DNA from: Oscillospiraceae bacterium
Lineage (GTDB): Bacteria > Bacillota > Clostridia > Oscillospirales > Ruminococcaceae
Assembly: GCA_030527085.1 (NCBI GenBank)
Contig: JAUNBN010000099.1
Location: 1 to 5,542, forward strand
Length of the DNA stretch: 5,542 bases
Direction of reading: 5' to 3'
The notes under the pieces were generated by a model. The model was not told the DNA's origin, ran no database searches, and saw nothing but the letters and a program-made list of their open reading frames with translations. Below, piece after piece: positions 5,415-5,542 of the stretch. Each line of letters begins with the position of its first letter. The stretch's first letter is position 1. The translations under genes were made by a program, and so were the position numbers.

Positions 5415-5529
5415 GCTTGCATAATCGCCGCGTTAAATCAAGCGGGGTTAATGTCACGCGACATTAAACGGACGGTCCTCTGCCGTTAAAGCGGGTATGA
5501 ACGTCGCAAAACAGGAGGAAAGATATATT
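5415..5529 (+). promoter_or_regulatory. Structured 5' leader, possible cis-regulatory RNA
   Basis: The leader can form several hairpins in a row: CCGC/GCGG (5428-5431/5442-5445); a perfect eight-pair stem TTAATGTC/GACATTAA with an ACGC loop (5448-5467); ACGG/CCGT (5472-5475/5483-5486) with the loop TCCTCTG; and a bulged stem over 5491-5507 with an ATGA loop. The loop TCCTC (5476-5480) is complementary to GAGGA (5515-5519) in the ribosome binding site, so a pseudoknot could hide it. An alternative pairing AACGG (5467-5471) with CCGTT (5483-5487) competes with the neighbouring stems. I do not recognise a known riboswitch class. The 20-base palindrome could instead be a protein-binding operator. 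Confidence 0.4.
5513..5518 (+). promoter_or_regulatory. Strong ribosome binding site of right-edge gene
   Basis: AGGAGG is a full consensus site, 11 bases before ATG 5530, slightly longer than the usual spacing. It supports that start codon although only 13 bases of the gene are visible. Confidence 0.7.
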
Positions 5530-5542
5530 ATGGACGAGAACA
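5530..5542 (+). CDS. Start of unidentified gene cut by window edge
   Basis: Only ATG and three further codons (MDEN) plus one base are in the window, so the product cannot be named. The consensus ribosome binding site and the promoter about 120 bases upstream make a real start likely. It is transcribed from its own promoter, possibly with read-through from rimO since no terminator is evident between them. Confidence 0.55.

Noticed and set aside
5267..5494. TAAAGCGG found on both sides of the right-hand promoter (5267-5274 and 5487-5494)
   Set aside because: Eight bases is too short to claim a repeat, and only the second copy is in the predicted leader.
1..5542. CRISPR arrays, tRNA or rRNA genes, insertion sequences, attachment sites
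   Set aside because: I found no spaced direct repeats, cloverleaf or rRNA signatures, transposase motifs or terminal inverted repeats with target duplications.

Overview
The window carries a GC-rich, densely packed stretch of a bacterial chromosome, all read on the plus strand. Family content and gene pairing (a YqhQ/DUF1385 membrane protein followed by prmC; recA followed by recX), AGGAGG-type ribosome binding sites, sigma-A-like promoters and a GAAC-N4-GTTC LexA-type box over the recA start point all point to a Firmicutes organism, most likely a Clostridia-class gut-type lineage with high GC. I cannot name a genus. A notable trait is heavy use of the AUA isoleucine codon even in recA (17 of 26 Ile codons by my count).

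Layout. Positions 1-224 hold the C-terminal end of a sensor histidine kinase ATPase domain. A yqhQ-like membrane protein follows 16 bases later (241-1152) and overlaps the start of prmC (1137-1967); these three appear co-transcribed. The 249-base gap 1968-2216 has two parts: an unexplained stretch of about 160 bases able to form several RNA stems (and also containing a 41-codon open frame), then a clear promoter, a LexA-like operator and the recA leader. The second operon is recA (2217-3302), recX (3299-3928, GTG start overlapping the recA stop) and rimO (3931-5256), with almost no space between genes. A perfect intrinsic-terminator-like hairpin with a T6 tract lies inside the first codons of recX and probably limits expression of recX and rimO relative to recA.

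After rimO there are 273 bases without a recognised gene. The first half has GC-rich stems lacking a T tract. The second half has a near-consensus promoter (TTGCCA-17-TATTAT), a leader of about 115 bases with several hairpins, one of whose loops can pair with the downstream AGGAGG, and the first four codons (MDEN) of an unidentified gene cut by the window edge.

Functionally the window joins signalling (kinase tail), translation quality (PrmC methylates release factors; RimO methylthiolates ribosomal protein S12) and DNA repair (RecA and its modulator RecX). The protein-coding genes are ordinary housekeeping genes. The material worth a second look is regulatory: the attenuator inside recX, the SOS box, the prmC-recA gap RNA/ORF candidate, and the leader at the right edge.
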